The translations under genes were made by a program, and so were the position numbers. A stretch of 64,000 bases of DNA from Bradyrhizobium sp. CCBAU 53340 (GTDB lineage: Bacteria; Pseudomonadota; Alphaproteobacteria; Rhizobiales; Xanthobacteraceae), in contig NZ_CP030055.1 in NCBI RefSeq assembly GCF_015291645.1, forward strand, positions 2,480,001 to 2,544,000, read 5' to 3'. The notes below the pieces were generated by a model. The model saw only the letters and a program-made list of their open reading frames with translations. It was not told the origin of the DNA and did no database searches. The first letter of the stretch is position 1; each line of letters starts with the position of its first letter. Shown here piece by piece: positions 46,661-55,971 of this stretch.

Positions 46661-47500
46661 ATGTCAGGACAGATCATGACCGGGTCTTCTTCAAGCGAGC
46701 GTACCACGCCTGTGGCGATCACCATCGCCGGCTCTGATTCGAGCGGCGGTGCCGGGATCCAGGCCGACCTGAAGACCTTTGCCGCGCTCGGCGTTTACGG
46801 CGCCTCCGCGATCACGGCGCTGACGGCGCAGAACACCCAAGGCGTCACCGGCATTCACGCCGTGCCGGCTGCATTCGTCACCGCGCAGATCGATGCGGTG
46901 TTCGCCGATCTCGACGTCGGCGCAGTAAAGATCGGCATGGTGGCGCAGGCTGGCAGCATCGACGCGATCGCCTCAGCGCTGTCGCGCTGGAAGCCTCGCC
47001 ACGTCGTGCTCGATCCCGTGATGGTGGCAACCTCGGGCGACCGGCTGCTGGCTGCGGAGGCCGTCGAAGCCTTGCGCGCGAAACTGATGCCGCTCGCATC
47101 CGTGATCACGCCCAATCTGCCGGAGGCGGCCGCACTGCTCGATGAGCCGGTCGCGCGAAGCGAAGCCGAGATCGAAGGCCAGGGGCGCCGTCTGCTCGGG
47201 CTCGGCTGCCGTGCGGTCCTGATCAAGGGCGGGCACGGCGAGGGCAGCGAGAGCATCGACTATCTCGTCAGCGCCCATCACACGATCGCGCTCGCCGCGC
47301 CGCGCGTCGCCACCCGCAATACCCACGGCACCGGCTGCTCGTTGTCCTCGGCGGTCGCGGCGGGCCTTGCCAAGGGCGAGGATCTCGAGACGGCCGTGCG
47401 CAACGCCAAGAGCTGGATCAGCGCAGCGATCGCAGCCGCCGACCGCTTCAGTGTCGGACATGGCCACGGACCGATCCATCATTTCCACAGGTTTTACTGA
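46661..47500 (+). CDS. thiD: Hydroxymethylpyrimidine/phosphomethylpyrimidine kinase
   Basis: 279 residues from ATG 46661 (46676 also possible). [20 protein letters not shown] and the C-terminal [20 protein letters not shown] are signatures of the ThiD kinases of the ribokinase superfamily. It phosphorylates HMP twice to supply the pyrimidine half of thiamine. It is a single gene, divergent from the hybrid kinase and followed by a palindromic element. Its length is normal for the family (about 265-280). Confidence 0.93.
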   Translation: MSGQIMTGSSSSERTTPVAITIAGSDSSGGAGIQADLKTFAALGVYGASAITALTAQNTQGVTGIHAVPAAFVTAQIDAVFADLDVGAVKIGMVAQAGSIDAIASALSRWKPRHVVLDPVMVATSGDRLLAAEAVEALRAKLMPLASVITPNLPEAAALLDEPVARSEAEIEGQGRRLLGLGCRAVLIKGGHGEGSESIDYLVSAHHTIALAAPRVATRNTHGTGCSLSSAVAAGLAKGEDLETAVRNAKSWISAAIAAADRFSVGHGHGPIHHFHRFY

Positions 47501-47897
47501 CGCAGCGGCGATTCATCCGTTTGGCGCGGCTGTCTCACCCTCCCCTGGAGGGGAGGGTCGGCTCACATTGAGCGCAGCGAAATGTGAGACGGGGTGGGGT
47601 GACGGTTTCTCCGCATCCGACCGTGCCCGTGTTGAGAGATCACCCCACCCCGCTCGCGCTGCGCGCGATCGACCCTCCCCCTCCAGGGCCCTCCAGGGAG
47701 GGTAAGAGTTCGTCCCTCTGTTGGTCGGCTTGTCGCTTCCCGGTTCATGAGTGAACTCGTGCCGCCCCATGTCGCCTGATTGTCGCATGCGGCTGATATT
47801 CGCGGGGAGGGCGAGGCAAGGTCTGATTCGTATCTGAGGGTGCCTCAAAGGTTCAATCGTCATCCCCCTGTCACGGGACATTGTTACAGGCTGTCGC
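47501..47897. other. 397-base gap filled largely by a repeat element
   Basis: The gap between thiD and the phosphoesterase gene holds the palindromic repeat at 47537-47703. Nothing else recognisable was seen in the remaining bases; the promoter for the downstream operon is presumably in 47704-47897. Confidence 0.6.
47537..47703. repeat. Intergenic palindromic repeat element
   Basis: ACCCTCCCC-TGGA-GGGGAGGGT (47537-47558) opens the element, and CCCTCCAGGGAGGGT closes it. Between them the GGTGGGGTGA/TCACCCCACC arms form a large mirrored structure (47594-47649). It resembles dispersed extragenic repeats of Bradyrhizobium. Confidence 0.75.
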
Positions 47898-48710
47898 ATG
47901 GGAAGTTACGATGTGAGTGACGAGAGCCCGGAGCGGCGCTTTCGCACGTTGTTCATCTCCGACGTCCATCTCGGAGCCCGCGGCTCGCAAGCCGACCTGT
48001 TGCTGGACTTCCTGCGCTACCACGATGCCGACACGATCTATCTCGTCGGCGACATCGTCGATGGCTGGGCGCTGAAATCGAGCTGGCACTGGCCGCAATC
48101 GCATAACGACCTGGTTCAGAAGCTGTTGCGCAAGGCGCGCAAGGGCGCCAAGGTCATCTACGTCCCCGGCAATCACGACGAGTTCCTGCGCAACTATTAC
48201 GGCACCCATTTCGGCGGCATCGACGTCGTCGAGAACACCGTCCACGCCGGCGTGGACGGCAAGCGCTATCTCGTCATCCACGGCGATATCTTCGACCTCG
48301 TGGTGCAGAATGCGCGCTGGCTCGCCCATCTCGGCGACAAGGCCTACGACTTCGCGATCCAGATGAATCGCTTCGTCAACTTCTTCCGCCGCCTGTTCGG
48401 CGTGCCCTATTGGTCGCTGTCGCAATGGGCCAAGCAGAAGGTGAAGAACGCGGTCAACTATATCGGCGCGTTCGAGCAGGCGCTCTCGGCCGAAGCGCGG
48501 CGCCATGATGCCGACGGCGTGATCTGCGGTCACATCCACTACGCCGTGATCCGCGACGAGAACGGCATCCGCTACATGAACTGCGGTGATTGGGTCGAAA
48601 GCTGCACCGCGCTGGTCGAGCACGACGACGGCCATTTCGAGATCATCACCTGGGCCGATCATTTGCGGAAACCCGCGGAAGTCCCGCAGGTGGCGGCAAG
48701 AGCTGCCTGA
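47898..48710 (+). CDS. Metallophosphoesterase, LpxH-like UDP-2,3-diacylglucosamine diphosphatase family
   Basis: 270 residues. The calcineurin-like metal motifs are all present: FISDVHLGARG, LVGDIVDGW, VPGNHDEFLR, VIHGDIFD and CGHIHYAVI. The combination with the NxxxRWLA-type segment (QNARWLAHLG) resembles LpxH-family enzymes that make lipid X. Most alphaproteobacteria use the unrelated LpxI for that step, so this paralogue, coupled to a glycosyltransferase, may act on another lipid. The glycosyltransferase starts 13 bases downstream. Confidence 0.8.
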   Translation: MGSYDVSDESPERRFRTLFISDVHLGARGSQADLLLDFLRYHDADTIYLVGDIVDGWALKSSWHWPQSHNDLVQKLLRKARKGAKVIYVPGNHDEFLRNYYGTHFGGIDVVENTVHAGVDGKRYLVIHGDIFDLVVQNARWLAHLGDKAYDFAIQMNRFVNFFRRLFGVPYWSLSQWAKQKVKNAVNYIGAFEQALSAEARRHDADGVICGHIHYAVIRDENGIRYMNCGDWVESCTALVEHDDGHFEIITWADHLRKPAEVPQVAARAA

Positions 48711-48723
48711 CGAGAGCTGCTTG

Positions 48724-49767
48724 ATGCGCATCCTGGTCGCGACCGACGCCTGGCACCCGCAAGTCAACGGTGTGGTTCGGACGCTGACCAAGCTGGCTGA
48801 TGCCGCCGAGGGACTCGGTGTCGAGTTCACATTCCTGACGCCGCAATCGTTCCGCACCTTCGCGATGCCGAGCTATCGCGACGTGCGGCTGGCGATGCCG
48901 CGCCCGGCGCGCATCGCGAGGCTGATCGAGGAAGCGCGCCCCGACAGCATCCATATCGCCACCGAAGGGCCGATCGGCCTGATGGTCCGCCGCTATTGCC
49001 GCCAGCGCAGACTGCCGTTCACGACCAGCTTCCACACCCGTTTTCCCGAATATGTCCGCGCCCGCGTGCCGGTTCCGGGCTCGCTGATCTGGCGGGCGCT
49101 GCGCCGTTTCCACAGCCCGAGCCAGGCGGTGATGGCGGCAACGCCGGCGCTGGCCCGGGAGCTCAGCGAGCGCGGCTTCGACAATGTCGTGCTGTGGCCG
49201 CGCGGCGTCGACACGCATCTGTTCCATCCTCGCGCCGTCGATCTCTGCCTGCCGGCCCCGGTGTTTCTCTCGGTCGGCCGCGTCGCGGTGGAGAAGAATC
49301 TGGAAGCGTTCCTCGACCTCGATCTGCCCGGCACCAAGGTGGTGGTCGGCAACGGGCCGGCGCGCAACGTGCTGGAAGAGGCCTATCCCGAGGCGATCTT
49401 CCTGGGCGAAAAGCACGGCGAGGAACTGGCCGACATCTACGCCGCCGCCGACGTCTTCGTGTTTCCGAGCAAGACCGATACGTTCGGCCTGGTCCTGCTC
49501 GAGGCGCTGGCGAGCGGCCTGCCGGTTGCCGCCTTCCCTGTGAAGGGGCCGCGCGACGTCATCGGCGATGCGCCGGTCGGCGCCCTCGACGAGGACCTGC
49601 GCAGCGCCTGTTTCGCGGCGCTCGACATTTCCAGGCAGGCCTGCGTCGAATTCGCCGCCAACTACACCTGGGAGGCCTCGGCGCGGGCCTTCATTGACAG
49701 CATCCGCGCGGTCGGGGCGGTGCTGCCGGGCCGGAGCGGGGCGGAACAGCCGCGCTTCGTCGCCTAG
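48724..49767 (+). CDS. Family 4 glycosyltransferase, GDP-mannose or glycolipid type
   Basis: 347 residues from ATG 48724. ILVATDAWHPQVNGVVRTLT begins the acceptor domain with the glycine-rich type loop, TSFHTRFPEYVRARV follows, and the donor-site segment is FVFPSKTDTFGLVLLEALAS with the two glutamates. The profile resembles SqdX/MgtA-like transferases that glycosylate diacylglycerol or phosphatidylinositol. With the phosphoesterase upstream it probably modifies a membrane lipid. The start follows the upstream stop by 13 bases. Confidence 0.8.
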   Translation: MRILVATDAWHPQVNGVVRTLTKLADAAEGLGVEFTFLTPQSFRTFAMPSYRDVRLAMPRPARIARLIEEARPDSIHIATEGPIGLMVRRYCRQRRLPFTTSFHTRFPEYVRARVPVPGSLIWRALRRFHSPSQAVMAATPALARELSERGFDNVVLWPRGVDTHLFHPRAVDLCLPAPVFLSVGRVAVEKNLEAFLDLDLPGTKVVVGNGPARNVLEEAYPEAIFLGEKHGEELADIYAAADVFVFPSKTDTFGLVLLEALASGLPVAAFPVKGPRDVIGDAPVGALDEDLRSACFAALDISRQACVEFAANYTWEASARAFIDSIRAVGAVLPGRSGAEQPRFVA

Positions 49768-49830
49768 GGGGCAAAACCCTCGCGCGGAGGTGTCTTGCCC
49801 GGGCCTCGCCAGCCGCGATAACATCGGCGC

Positions 49831-50814
49831 ATGTCCGAACAGCCCCTTCCGATCGGCCCTGCCGATATCGACGCCGCAGCGCGCGTGCTCGCGCCCTTCG
49901 CCGTCCGCACCCCGCTGTTGTCGTTTCCCGTGCTCAATGAGCGCGTCGGCGCAAAAGTGTTCCTGAAGCCGGAGATGCTCCAGCGCACCGGCTCCTTCAA
50001 GTTCCGCGGCGCCTTCAACAAGGTGTTCTCGATCCCGCAGGACAAGCGCGCCGGCGGCGTCGTGGCTTTCTCATCCGGCAACCATGCGCAGGGTGTGGCT
50101 GCGGCGGCAAAAATCCTGGACATGCAGGCAACCATCGTGATGCCGGCGGACGCGCCGCTGTCGAAGCGCGAGCGTACCAAATCCTATGGCGCCGAGGTCG
50201 TGCTGTACGACCGCTACAACGACGATCGCGAGGCGATCTCGCGCGGTATCGCCGAGAAGCGCGGCGCGACGCTGGTCCGGCCCTATGACGATCCCTTCGT
50301 GATCGCGGGCCAGGGCACGGCCGGCCGCGAGATCGCGGAGGACATGGCGATGCTCGGCCTTGCTCCTGATATCGTGGTGGCGCCGGCCTCCGGCGGCGGC
50401 CTGATCGCGGGCGTCGCGACGGCCGTGAAGGCGCGCTATCCGCAAACCGAGATCGTGGTGGCCGAGCCCGAGGCATTCGACGATCACGGCATCTCGCTGA
50501 CCGCGGGCCATCGCGAGCCGCATCCGCCCGCGGGCCGCACCATCTGCGATGCGCTGATGGCGCTGATCCCCGGCGAGATGACCTTTGCGATCAACAGCAA
50601 GCTGCTCGCGCGCGGCGTGACCGCCTCGGACAAGGAAGTCGGCGCAGCTGTCGCGTTTGCCTATCATGAGCTAAAGCTCGTGGTCGAGCCAGGTGGCGCG
50701 GTGGGCCTTGCCGCGCTGCTGGCGGGACGTCTCGATGTCGCCGGCAAGAACGTCGTCATCGTGCTCTCCGGCGGCAATGTCGATGCGGATTTGTTTGCCG
50801 AGCTGGTGGCCTGA
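49831..50814 (+). CDS. Threonine/serine dehydratase (fold type II PLP)
   Basis: 327 residues. The PLP lysine is in RTGSFKFRGAFN, the cofactor phosphate loop is ASGGGLIAGVATAV, and SSGNHAQGVAAAAKI is the substrate Asn loop. It is catabolic-type (no C-terminal ACT domain), so it deaminates threonine or serine to 2-oxo acids without isoleucine control. Serine racemase activity is an alternative. It is a single gene, followed by a small palindrome and a terminator. Confidence 0.88.
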   Translation: MSEQPLPIGPADIDAAARVLAPFAVRTPLLSFPVLNERVGAKVFLKPEMLQRTGSFKFRGAFNKVFSIPQDKRAGGVVAFSSGNHAQGVAAAAKILDMQATIVMPADAPLSKRERTKSYGAEVVLYDRYNDDREAISRGIAEKRGATLVRPYDDPFVIAGQGTAGREIAEDMAMLGLAPDIVVAPASGGGLIAGVATAVKARYPQTEIVVAEPEAFDDHGISLTAGHREPHPPAGRTICDALMALIPGEMTFAINSKLLARGVTASDKEVGAAVAFAYHELKLVVEPGGAVGLAALLAGRLDVAGKNVVIVLSGGNVDADLFAELVA

Positions 50815-50851
50815 TTTCAGCTCGACGGTGCGAGCGAGGAAGCTCGGTTTA

Positions 50852-50870
50852 CCTCTCCCTACGGGAGAGG
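50852..50870. repeat. Short palindromic repeat fragment
   Basis: CCTCTCCC-TAC-GGGAGAGG is a perfect 8-bp hairpin of the same family as the element at 29.9 kb, here reduced to one arm pair. Confidence 0.7.
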
Positions 50871-50930
50871 TGCCGCCCGACCCACGGGCCGATACTTAAT
50901 TTCATGAAGCTTTGTTTGGTGGCATGAAGA

Positions 50931-50960
50931 AGGGGCGGAGCGTGTCCGCTCTGCCCCTTT
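50931..50960 (-). terminator. Terminator at the end of the caspase-like gene
   Basis: AGGGGCGGAGCG (50931-50942) pairs with CGCTCTGCCCCT (50947-50958) with one G-U pair. It lies 21 bases beyond the minus-strand stop; T residues on both flanks could make it work in either direction. Confidence 0.6.
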
Positions 50961-50978
50961 GTCGTTCGGCTGCCGCGT

Positions 50979-52709
50979 TCAGTGCATGAAGCCGCGGTGG
51001 TTGTTGCCGCCGCCCATGCTCGGGGCCTGGTTCATCGACTGGCGGAAGTTATTGCCGCCATTGTTGATCCGGTTCGTGGTGTTGAACTGCGGACGGTTGT
51101 TCTGGACCTGCACCTTGTTCACCGGGTTGTTGTTCAGCTTCACGCCGTTGTTGACATGGATCGGGTTGTTTTGCGTCTGGACGTTGACCGGCTTGACGTC
51201 GCCGGCCGAGCCGCCCTTGGTCACCGGCATGCTCACGACCTTGCCCGTGCCGGCGTTGTTGTTGCCGTTGTTCTGCGTGGTGTTGGTCACCGGCAGCGTC
51301 ACGATCTTGCCGGTGCCGCCGGTGTTGGTCGTGGTGTTGGTCGGCGCGGGCAGGGTGACGATCTTGCCAGGAGCCTGCGACGGCGTGCCATTGCCGAGCT
51401 TGCTGATGACGTTGCCGTCGACCGGCTTCTGCACGACCGGCAGGTTCGCGTTCATCTGCGAGCCGTTGCCCTGCTGAATCAGCGGCATGTATTTGGGCTG
51501 GCCGAGATTGCCGATCTTCAGGGTCGGGGCAATGTTCTGCGGAGCCAGGAACTTCGTCGCCTGCATCAAGGGGATCAGCTTCGGCTGCGCCTGCAGCTTC
51601 AGCGCCATCTGCGCATAGGGGCTGTTGCCGTATTTGCTGTAGAAGGCCTGGTAGCCGATCGGCGAGTTCAGGAGCACCGCTTCGTGCCAGGCCTGCGAGA
51701 TCAGCAGGTTCGCAAGCAGCCAGCGGATGTGATCACACAGCGGGTCGTGCGGATACATCTGGATGAATTCCTGATAGTACTCCGGCCGTCCTTCGGACAC
51801 GACGTAATCATAGGCTTGGCGGGTCGAGCGGCTCGGCAGGTTGGAAGCCATCTGCACCACCGGCGTATGCACCGGCGCGCGGTTGGCGGCCACGGCCGTG
51901 TCGCCGAAGAAGGTGAAGTCGGAGGTGAGCGAAGAGCTCTCCCACGGAATCTGCGCGCCGCTGGTGGTCTGGTTCACCGCAAGACGCACGCGCTTGAACA
52001 ACTGCTCGATCGGCACGTTGGGCTCGCGCGCGATGTTCAGGAAGGCCTGAGTATAGGGGCTGTGGCCATTGTTGCCGTCGAGCGCCTCGGCGCCCGGCGC
52101 GGTCGAATAGCCGACGATCGAGCCGTTCGGCGCATCGACGATGGCGAGGCCCCGGCCTGCGTCGTTGACGTTGGGGAAGGGGTTGTTGCGGCAGGCATCG
52201 AGGATGACGATGCGCATCCGGCTCGGGATCGTCTCCAGCGTCGACATCACGTCGACAAGGCGGACCGAGTCATTGACGAGCTCAGTCTGGTTGGAGACCT
52301 TCGCATCGACGGGTACGAGGTAGTTCTCGCCGGCGAGCTGCACGCCGTGACCGGCGTAATAGACCATCGCCACCGTGTTCGGACCGCGCGCCGACACTTT
52401 TGCGGAGAAATCCTGCACCACGCGCAGCATGTCGTTCTGGCCGATATCGGTGGCTGAGATCACTTCGAAGCCGGCCGAATTGAGGAATTGCGCCATCGAC
52501 TGCGCATCGTTGTCGGGATTGGCGAGCTGCGGCGCATTCTTGTAGTTCGAATTGCCGATCACCAGCGCCACCCGCTGCTCCGGACCTTGCAGCGCGGCAG
52601 GCACAGCCGGTTCGACGGGGGCGACTTGCGCGGAAACCGGGCCGCAGGCGAAGCCAAACAGGCTTCCCACGAGGCCCGCGGTCATCAAAGCGGATTTCAG
52701 GCGGAACAT
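50979..52709 (-). CDS. Secreted caspase-family (C14) protein with Asn-rich tail
   Basis: 576 residues from ATG 52709, behind AAAGGAG. A signal peptide (FRLKSALMTAGLVGSLFGFA) precedes a caspase p20 domain (RVALVIGNSNYKNAPQLANP). The catalytic His is in VYYAGHGVQLAG and Cys in VILDACRNNPF. A linker of tetratricopeptide character (residues about 290-390) leads to a low-complexity Asn/Thr/Val tail with three copies of GK(I/V)V(T/S)(L/M)P. Bacterial caspase-like proteins cleave after basic residues or act in stress and cell-envelope roles; the target is unknown. It is monocistronic. Confidence 0.85.
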   Translation of the reverse strand: MFRLKSALMTAGLVGSLFGFACGPVSAQVAPVEPAVPAALQGPEQRVALVIGNSNYKNAPQLANPDNDAQSMAQFLNSAGFEVISATDIGQNDMLRVVQDFSAKVSARGPNTVAMVYYAGHGVQLAGENYLVPVDAKVSNQTELVNDSVRLVDVMSTLETIPSRMRIVILDACRNNPFPNVNDAGRGLAIVDAPNGSIVGYSTAPGAEALDGNNGHSPYTQAFLNIAREPNVPIEQLFKRVRLAVNQTTSGAQIPWESSSLTSDFTFFGDTAVAANRAPVHTPVVQMASNLPSRSTRQAYDYVVSEGRPEYYQEFIQMYPHDPLCDHIRWLLANLLISQAWHEAVLLNSPIGYQAFYSKYGNSPYAQMALKLQAQPKLIPLMQATKFLAPQNIAPTLKIGNLGQPKYMPLIQQGNGSQMNANLPVVQKPVDGNVISKLGNGTPSQAPGKIVTLPAPTNTTTNTGGTGKIVTLPVTNTTQNNGNNNAGTGKVVSMPVTKGGSAGDVKPVNVQTQNNPIHVNNGVKLNNNPVNKVQVQNNRPQFNTTNRINNGGNNFRQSMNQAPSMGGGNNHRGFMH

Positions 52710-52916
52710 GGCGTGCTCCTTTGGCACTCATCTCGATGCGAGATTGGTTGCGAGGAACCCTGACCACGTTCGAGCCTACCGTCCGTGATCGCGGTCACCT
52801 TGGCGAGCTGCGTGATCTAAATCACGCAAGATATGCCCCGAGCTTCGGTGTCGTGCAGGTCGGGGATAGTCGCGGCTAAGAGAGCTCCCTGATCCGCCGC
52901 GGCGTCATCAGCGAAT

Positions 52917-53270
52917 TCAGGGGAAGCTGCGGACGATTTCGATCAAGCCGACGATGGCGTCATTGAACGCATCGAGATCCTCGGCCGGAATCCAGTACTC
53001 CAGATGCGAGCGGCCTCCCGCCTCCTGCACGTCGTACTTGGCGATGAAGCTCCGCGTGACTTCAAAGCGGGTCACGAAGCCGGAGCCGCTTGCCGGCACG
53101 TTCCAATCGCGCGCGATCTTGACGGCGTAATCCTCTGTCAGCACCGGATAGAAGATTGGCTGGTCCGGCAGACGCGGCGGGAAGGCGCGCATGCCGGATT
53201 GCCGGATCAGCTCAAGTTCTTGCGGGCCGACGGGGCGCCAGAGGGTGAGGGTGTCTTCGGTCGGGGACAC
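52917..53270 (-). CDS. Uncharacterised protein, often named ADP-ribosylation/crystallin J1 type
   Basis: 117 residues: TLTLWRPVGPQELELIRQSG, AFPPRLPDQPIFYPVLTEDY and a C-terminal YWIPAEDLDAFNDAIVGLIE. Proteins of this pattern are commonly labelled ADP-ribosylation/crystallin J1 in rhizobia, but no ADP-ribosylglycohydrolase motif can be seen and the real function is unknown. It is intact, with no signal peptide. The acidic repeat-protein gene ends ten bases upstream on the same strand, so the two may be cotranscribed. Confidence 0.65.
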   Translation of the reverse strand: MSPTEDTLTLWRPVGPQELELIRQSGMRAFPPRLPDQPIFYPVLTEDYAVKIARDWNVPASGSGFVTRFEVTRSFIAKYDVQEAGGRSHLEYWIPAEDLDAFNDAIVGLIEIVRSFP

Positions 53271-53280
53271 GAATGCCGCT

Positions 53281-54699
53281 TTACGAGAAGAACGCGATTT
53301 TCTCGGCCTGGGTCATGCGGCGGATCGGCGCCAGCGCGTCGTTGGCCGCGGTGCGAGGCTGCTGCAGGATGCCGCTGGCGAGAATGGTGGCGCCGAGCGA
53401 GGGCTCGGGCGTCGGCGAGGGCGTCGGCAGCGTCGCGGTCGGTGCGGCGGCGGATGTTGCCGCGGTCGCCATGATGGGAGCTGGCTGCTGCATGACTTCG
53501 GCGGCTGCCTCCGCAATCGCGTCGGTGAGGCGCGCGAGCGATTCCATCGCGATCGGGGCTTCGGCAACCGGCTCCTCGACATCGGGCTCCTCAACATCAG
53601 ACTCCTGGACGTCAGGTTCCTCGACATCAGGCTCTTCGACGTGGGGCGCGATCGGCGCCTCCATCGCGACCAGCTCTGCCGTCATGGGCTCCGGCATCGG
53701 TTCCGGAACGGCCGCTTCCATCTCCATCGGCTCGACGATCGCATCGAACTCCGGATCGGGCGCGGCCATCTCCAACGCGATGGCGTCGAGGATGGCCTCG
53801 TCCTCGGCTTCCGCGGCCGCATCGAGCGAGAATTCGTTGGTGATCTCGGCGATGGCAGCGGGGTCAGAGAGGCTGTCCCCGGCCGCGGCAAGACTCTCTT
53901 CGACGGCGGTTTGGGTTTCGGCGATCTCGGGCGCGAGGGCGGTGTCCATCGCCTCCTCGGCGACGACGCTCTCGTCAACGGCTGCCTCCGGCTCGGCGAT
54001 CTCCTGCGGTTCGGGAACGATCTCCTGCGGTGTCTCCGTAAATGCCACGGGTGCTTCGCTAGCCGCTGCAGCCGGCGCTTCGGCATCAGGCGCTTCCGCA
54101 GCCGGCGGCGCGTCCTGCACCGGCGCCGGAGCGGGGTGTGCTGCGCCCTGCGGGGCTGCGTCGCCTGCGTCGATCTGCTCGACCCGGTCCTTGAGCAGAT
54201 CGAAGGCGGCCTTGAGGTCGCCGCGCGGGTCGATGGCCGACACCTGGGCGCAGGCCGCTTCGATCGAGGCAAGCTGCGAATCAATGAGGTCGCAGATTCG
54301 CCCGTCGGCGCCGATCTCGCGCCAGCGCCAGGAGATCTCCTTGATGATGCGTACGCCGCGCGGGATCGGCGCCAGGCTTGCCGCGATCGCGGCGGGATCG
54401 AATGCCTTGCTGGCGGCGCTTTCCGCCTCCTCGACGGCGCGGCGAATTGCGACCAGCGCTTCGGGCAGACGATCCTCGACGACAGGTTGGCGCTGCGCCG
54501 CAAGGGTTTCTTCGATTTTCGCGACCGCATCGAGCACCATGCTTGTGTCGGCGTTGCGGTTGCGCTTGGCGTATTCGCCGAGGAACCAGCGGCCGCGCGC
54601 GGTCTCCATGAAGGCTTCGCGGATCGCGTCGTAATCCTGCTCGTTCGGCTCGGCCGCGCGGGCAGACATGGGCGAGAGGGCGAATGCTTCGTTGGCCAT
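53281..54699 (-). CDS. Acidic Ala/Pro/Glu-rich protein with 15-bp repeat tract
   Basis: 472 residues from ATG 54699. The first 200 residues look folded and conserved (FMETARGRWFLGEYAKRNRN and IKEISWRWREIGADGRICDL). The rest is low complexity, rich in Ala, Glu and Pro, and very acidic, with DVEEP units at residues about 350-377 encoded by a DNA minisatellite. No membrane segment or enzyme motif is seen. The ordered end (MTQAEKIAFFS) suggests a short binding motif. Function unknown; it is divergent from an MFS transporter. Confidence 0.7.
   Translation of the reverse strand: MANEAFALSPMSARAAEPNEQDYDAIREAFMETARGRWFLGEYAKRNRNADTSMVLDAVAKIEETLAAQRQPVVEDRLPEALVAIRRAVEEAESAASKAFDPAAIAASLAPIPRGVRIIKEISWRWREIGADGRICDLIDSQLASIEAACAQVSAIDPRGDLKAAFDLLKDRVEQIDAGDAAPQGAAHPAPAPVQDAPPAAEAPDAEAPAAAASEAPVAFTETPQEIVPEPQEIAEPEAAVDESVVAEEAMDTALAPEIAETQTAVEESLAAAGDSLSDPAAIAEITNEFSLDAAAEAEDEAILDAIALEMAAPDPEFDAIVEPMEMEAAVPEPMPEPMTAELVAMEAPIAPHVEEPDVEEPDVQESDVEEPDVEEPVAEAPIAMESLARLTDAIAEAAAEVMQQPAPIMATAATSAAAPTATLPTPSPTPEPSLGATILASGILQQPRTAANDALAPIRRMTQAEKIAFFS
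53570..53644. repeat. Five-unit 15-bp minisatellite inside the acidic protein gene
   Basis: Five imperfect copies of GGCTCCTCGACATCA in phase with the reading frame; read on the minus strand they encode DVEEP-type units. Copy number is likely to vary between strains. Confidence 0.85.
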
Positions 54700-54774
54700 G
54701 ACAATCTCGTCGCGCAAATCACCGCGCGTTACTGTAACGATCACCACGATATCGACCGAATCGCAATTGGTTTG

Positions 54775-55971
54775 ATGCCACCCGAATCACAAATCCCCAT
54801 CACGGCGACGGTCAAGCGGCAATTCGCCGTGAGTCTGGCGCTGTTCTATTCGGCGGTGTTCGCGGTATCAGGCACGCATCTGCCGTTCTTTCCGGTCTGG
54901 CTCAAGGCGATCGGCGTCGAGGCGTCCTGGATCGGCCTGATCAACGCGCTGCCGGCGCTGACGCGCTTCACCACGCTGCCGCAGATCACCGCCTTTGCCG
55001 AAAAGCGACACGCGATTCGCGCCGGCATGATGATCTCGGTGCTGGCGACCGCGATCGGCTTTGCGGCCGTCGGCTTGCAGCAGCAGCCGCTGGCGCTGTT
55101 CCTGATCTACGCGCTGACCTGCATCATGTGGACGCCGACGACGCCGCTGACCGATGCCTATGCACTGCGCGGCGTCGCGCGCTACGGCCTCGACTACGGA
55201 CCCCTGAGGCTGTGGGGCTCGGCGGCCTTCGCGGCCGGCTCGCTCGCCTGCGGCTATCTCGTCGACATCATCGCGGCGCGCGATCTGATCTGGATCATCG
55301 TCGCATGGGCCATCGTCGCGGTGCTCGCGGGCCTGCTGCTGCAGCCGCTCGATGACGTCAGGCGCAAGACGACGGAGACGCATGCTGGCAAGGCGCTGCT
55401 GCGCGATGGCGGCTTCTGGGCCGTGATCGCCTCGGCTGCGCTGATCCAGGGCAGCCACGTCGCCTACTACACCTTCTCGGCCATCAACTGGCAGCTCCAC
55501 GGGCTGGGCGGGCTGACCATCGCGGGATTGTGGACGCTTGGTGTGATCGCCGAGATCGTCGTGTTCGCGCTGTCGCCGCGCTTCTCGCTGCATCCGTCGA
55601 CGCTGATGGCGATCGGAGGCCTGAGCGCAGTGCTGCGCTGGATCATCACCGCGAACGAGCCGCCGCTCGCGCTGCTTGCGATTGCGCAGCTCGGTCACGG
55701 GCTCACCTTCGGCATGACGATCGTCGGCACGATGACGCTGCTGGTGCAGCGCGTGCCGCCGCATCAGATCGCGCGGGGGCAGGGCTACCTTGCCGCATGC
55801 AGCGGGTTGCTGGGCGCGACGACCTCGATCGCCTCAGGCGCGATCTACGCCCGCATCGGCGACAGCCTGTACTACGTCATGGCGGCGATGGCCGCGGCCG
55901 GCGCGCTCGTGATCTGGTCGGCGCGGCATCGGCTCGTGGCTCATCCCCACAGTGAGACGTCAGGCGGATAG
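54775..55971 (+). CDS. MFS transporter, HcaT/LacY-like (MFS_1-like)
   Basis: 398 residues from ATG 54775; the frame also runs far upstream but only as antisense of the preceding gene. Twelve hydrophobic segments. The start FAVSLALFYSAVFAVSGTHL and the segment YGLDYGPLRLWGSAAFAAGS are features of the PF12832 group that includes the 3-phenylpropionate permease. The substrate is not known. It overlaps the convergent dipeptide epimerase gene by 31 bases. Confidence 0.85.
   Translation: MPPESQIPITATVKRQFAVSLALFYSAVFAVSGTHLPFFPVWLKAIGVEASWIGLINALPALTRFTTLPQITAFAEKRHAIRAGMMISVLATAIGFAAVGLQQQPLALFLIYALTCIMWTPTTPLTDAYALRGVARYGLDYGPLRLWGSAAFAAGSLACGYLVDIIAARDLIWIIVAWAIVAVLAGLLLQPLDDVRRKTTETHAGKALLRDGGFWAVIASAALIQGSHVAYYTFSAINWQLHGLGGLTIAGLWTLGVIAEIVVFALSPRFSLHPSTLMAIGGLSAVLRWIITANEPPLALLAIAQLGHGLTFGMTIVGTMTLLVQRVPPHQIARGQGYLAACSGLLGATTSIASGAIYARIGDSLYYVMAAMAAAGALVIWSARHRLVAHPHSETSGG

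Noticed and set aside
53191..54774. Very long open frame antisense to the acidic protein gene, continuous with the MFS transporter
   Set aside because: It is the reverse-strand shadow of a GC-rich Ala/Glu/Pro gene; its Arg/Gly/His-rich translation has no family features, and the MFS protein begins naturally at 54775.
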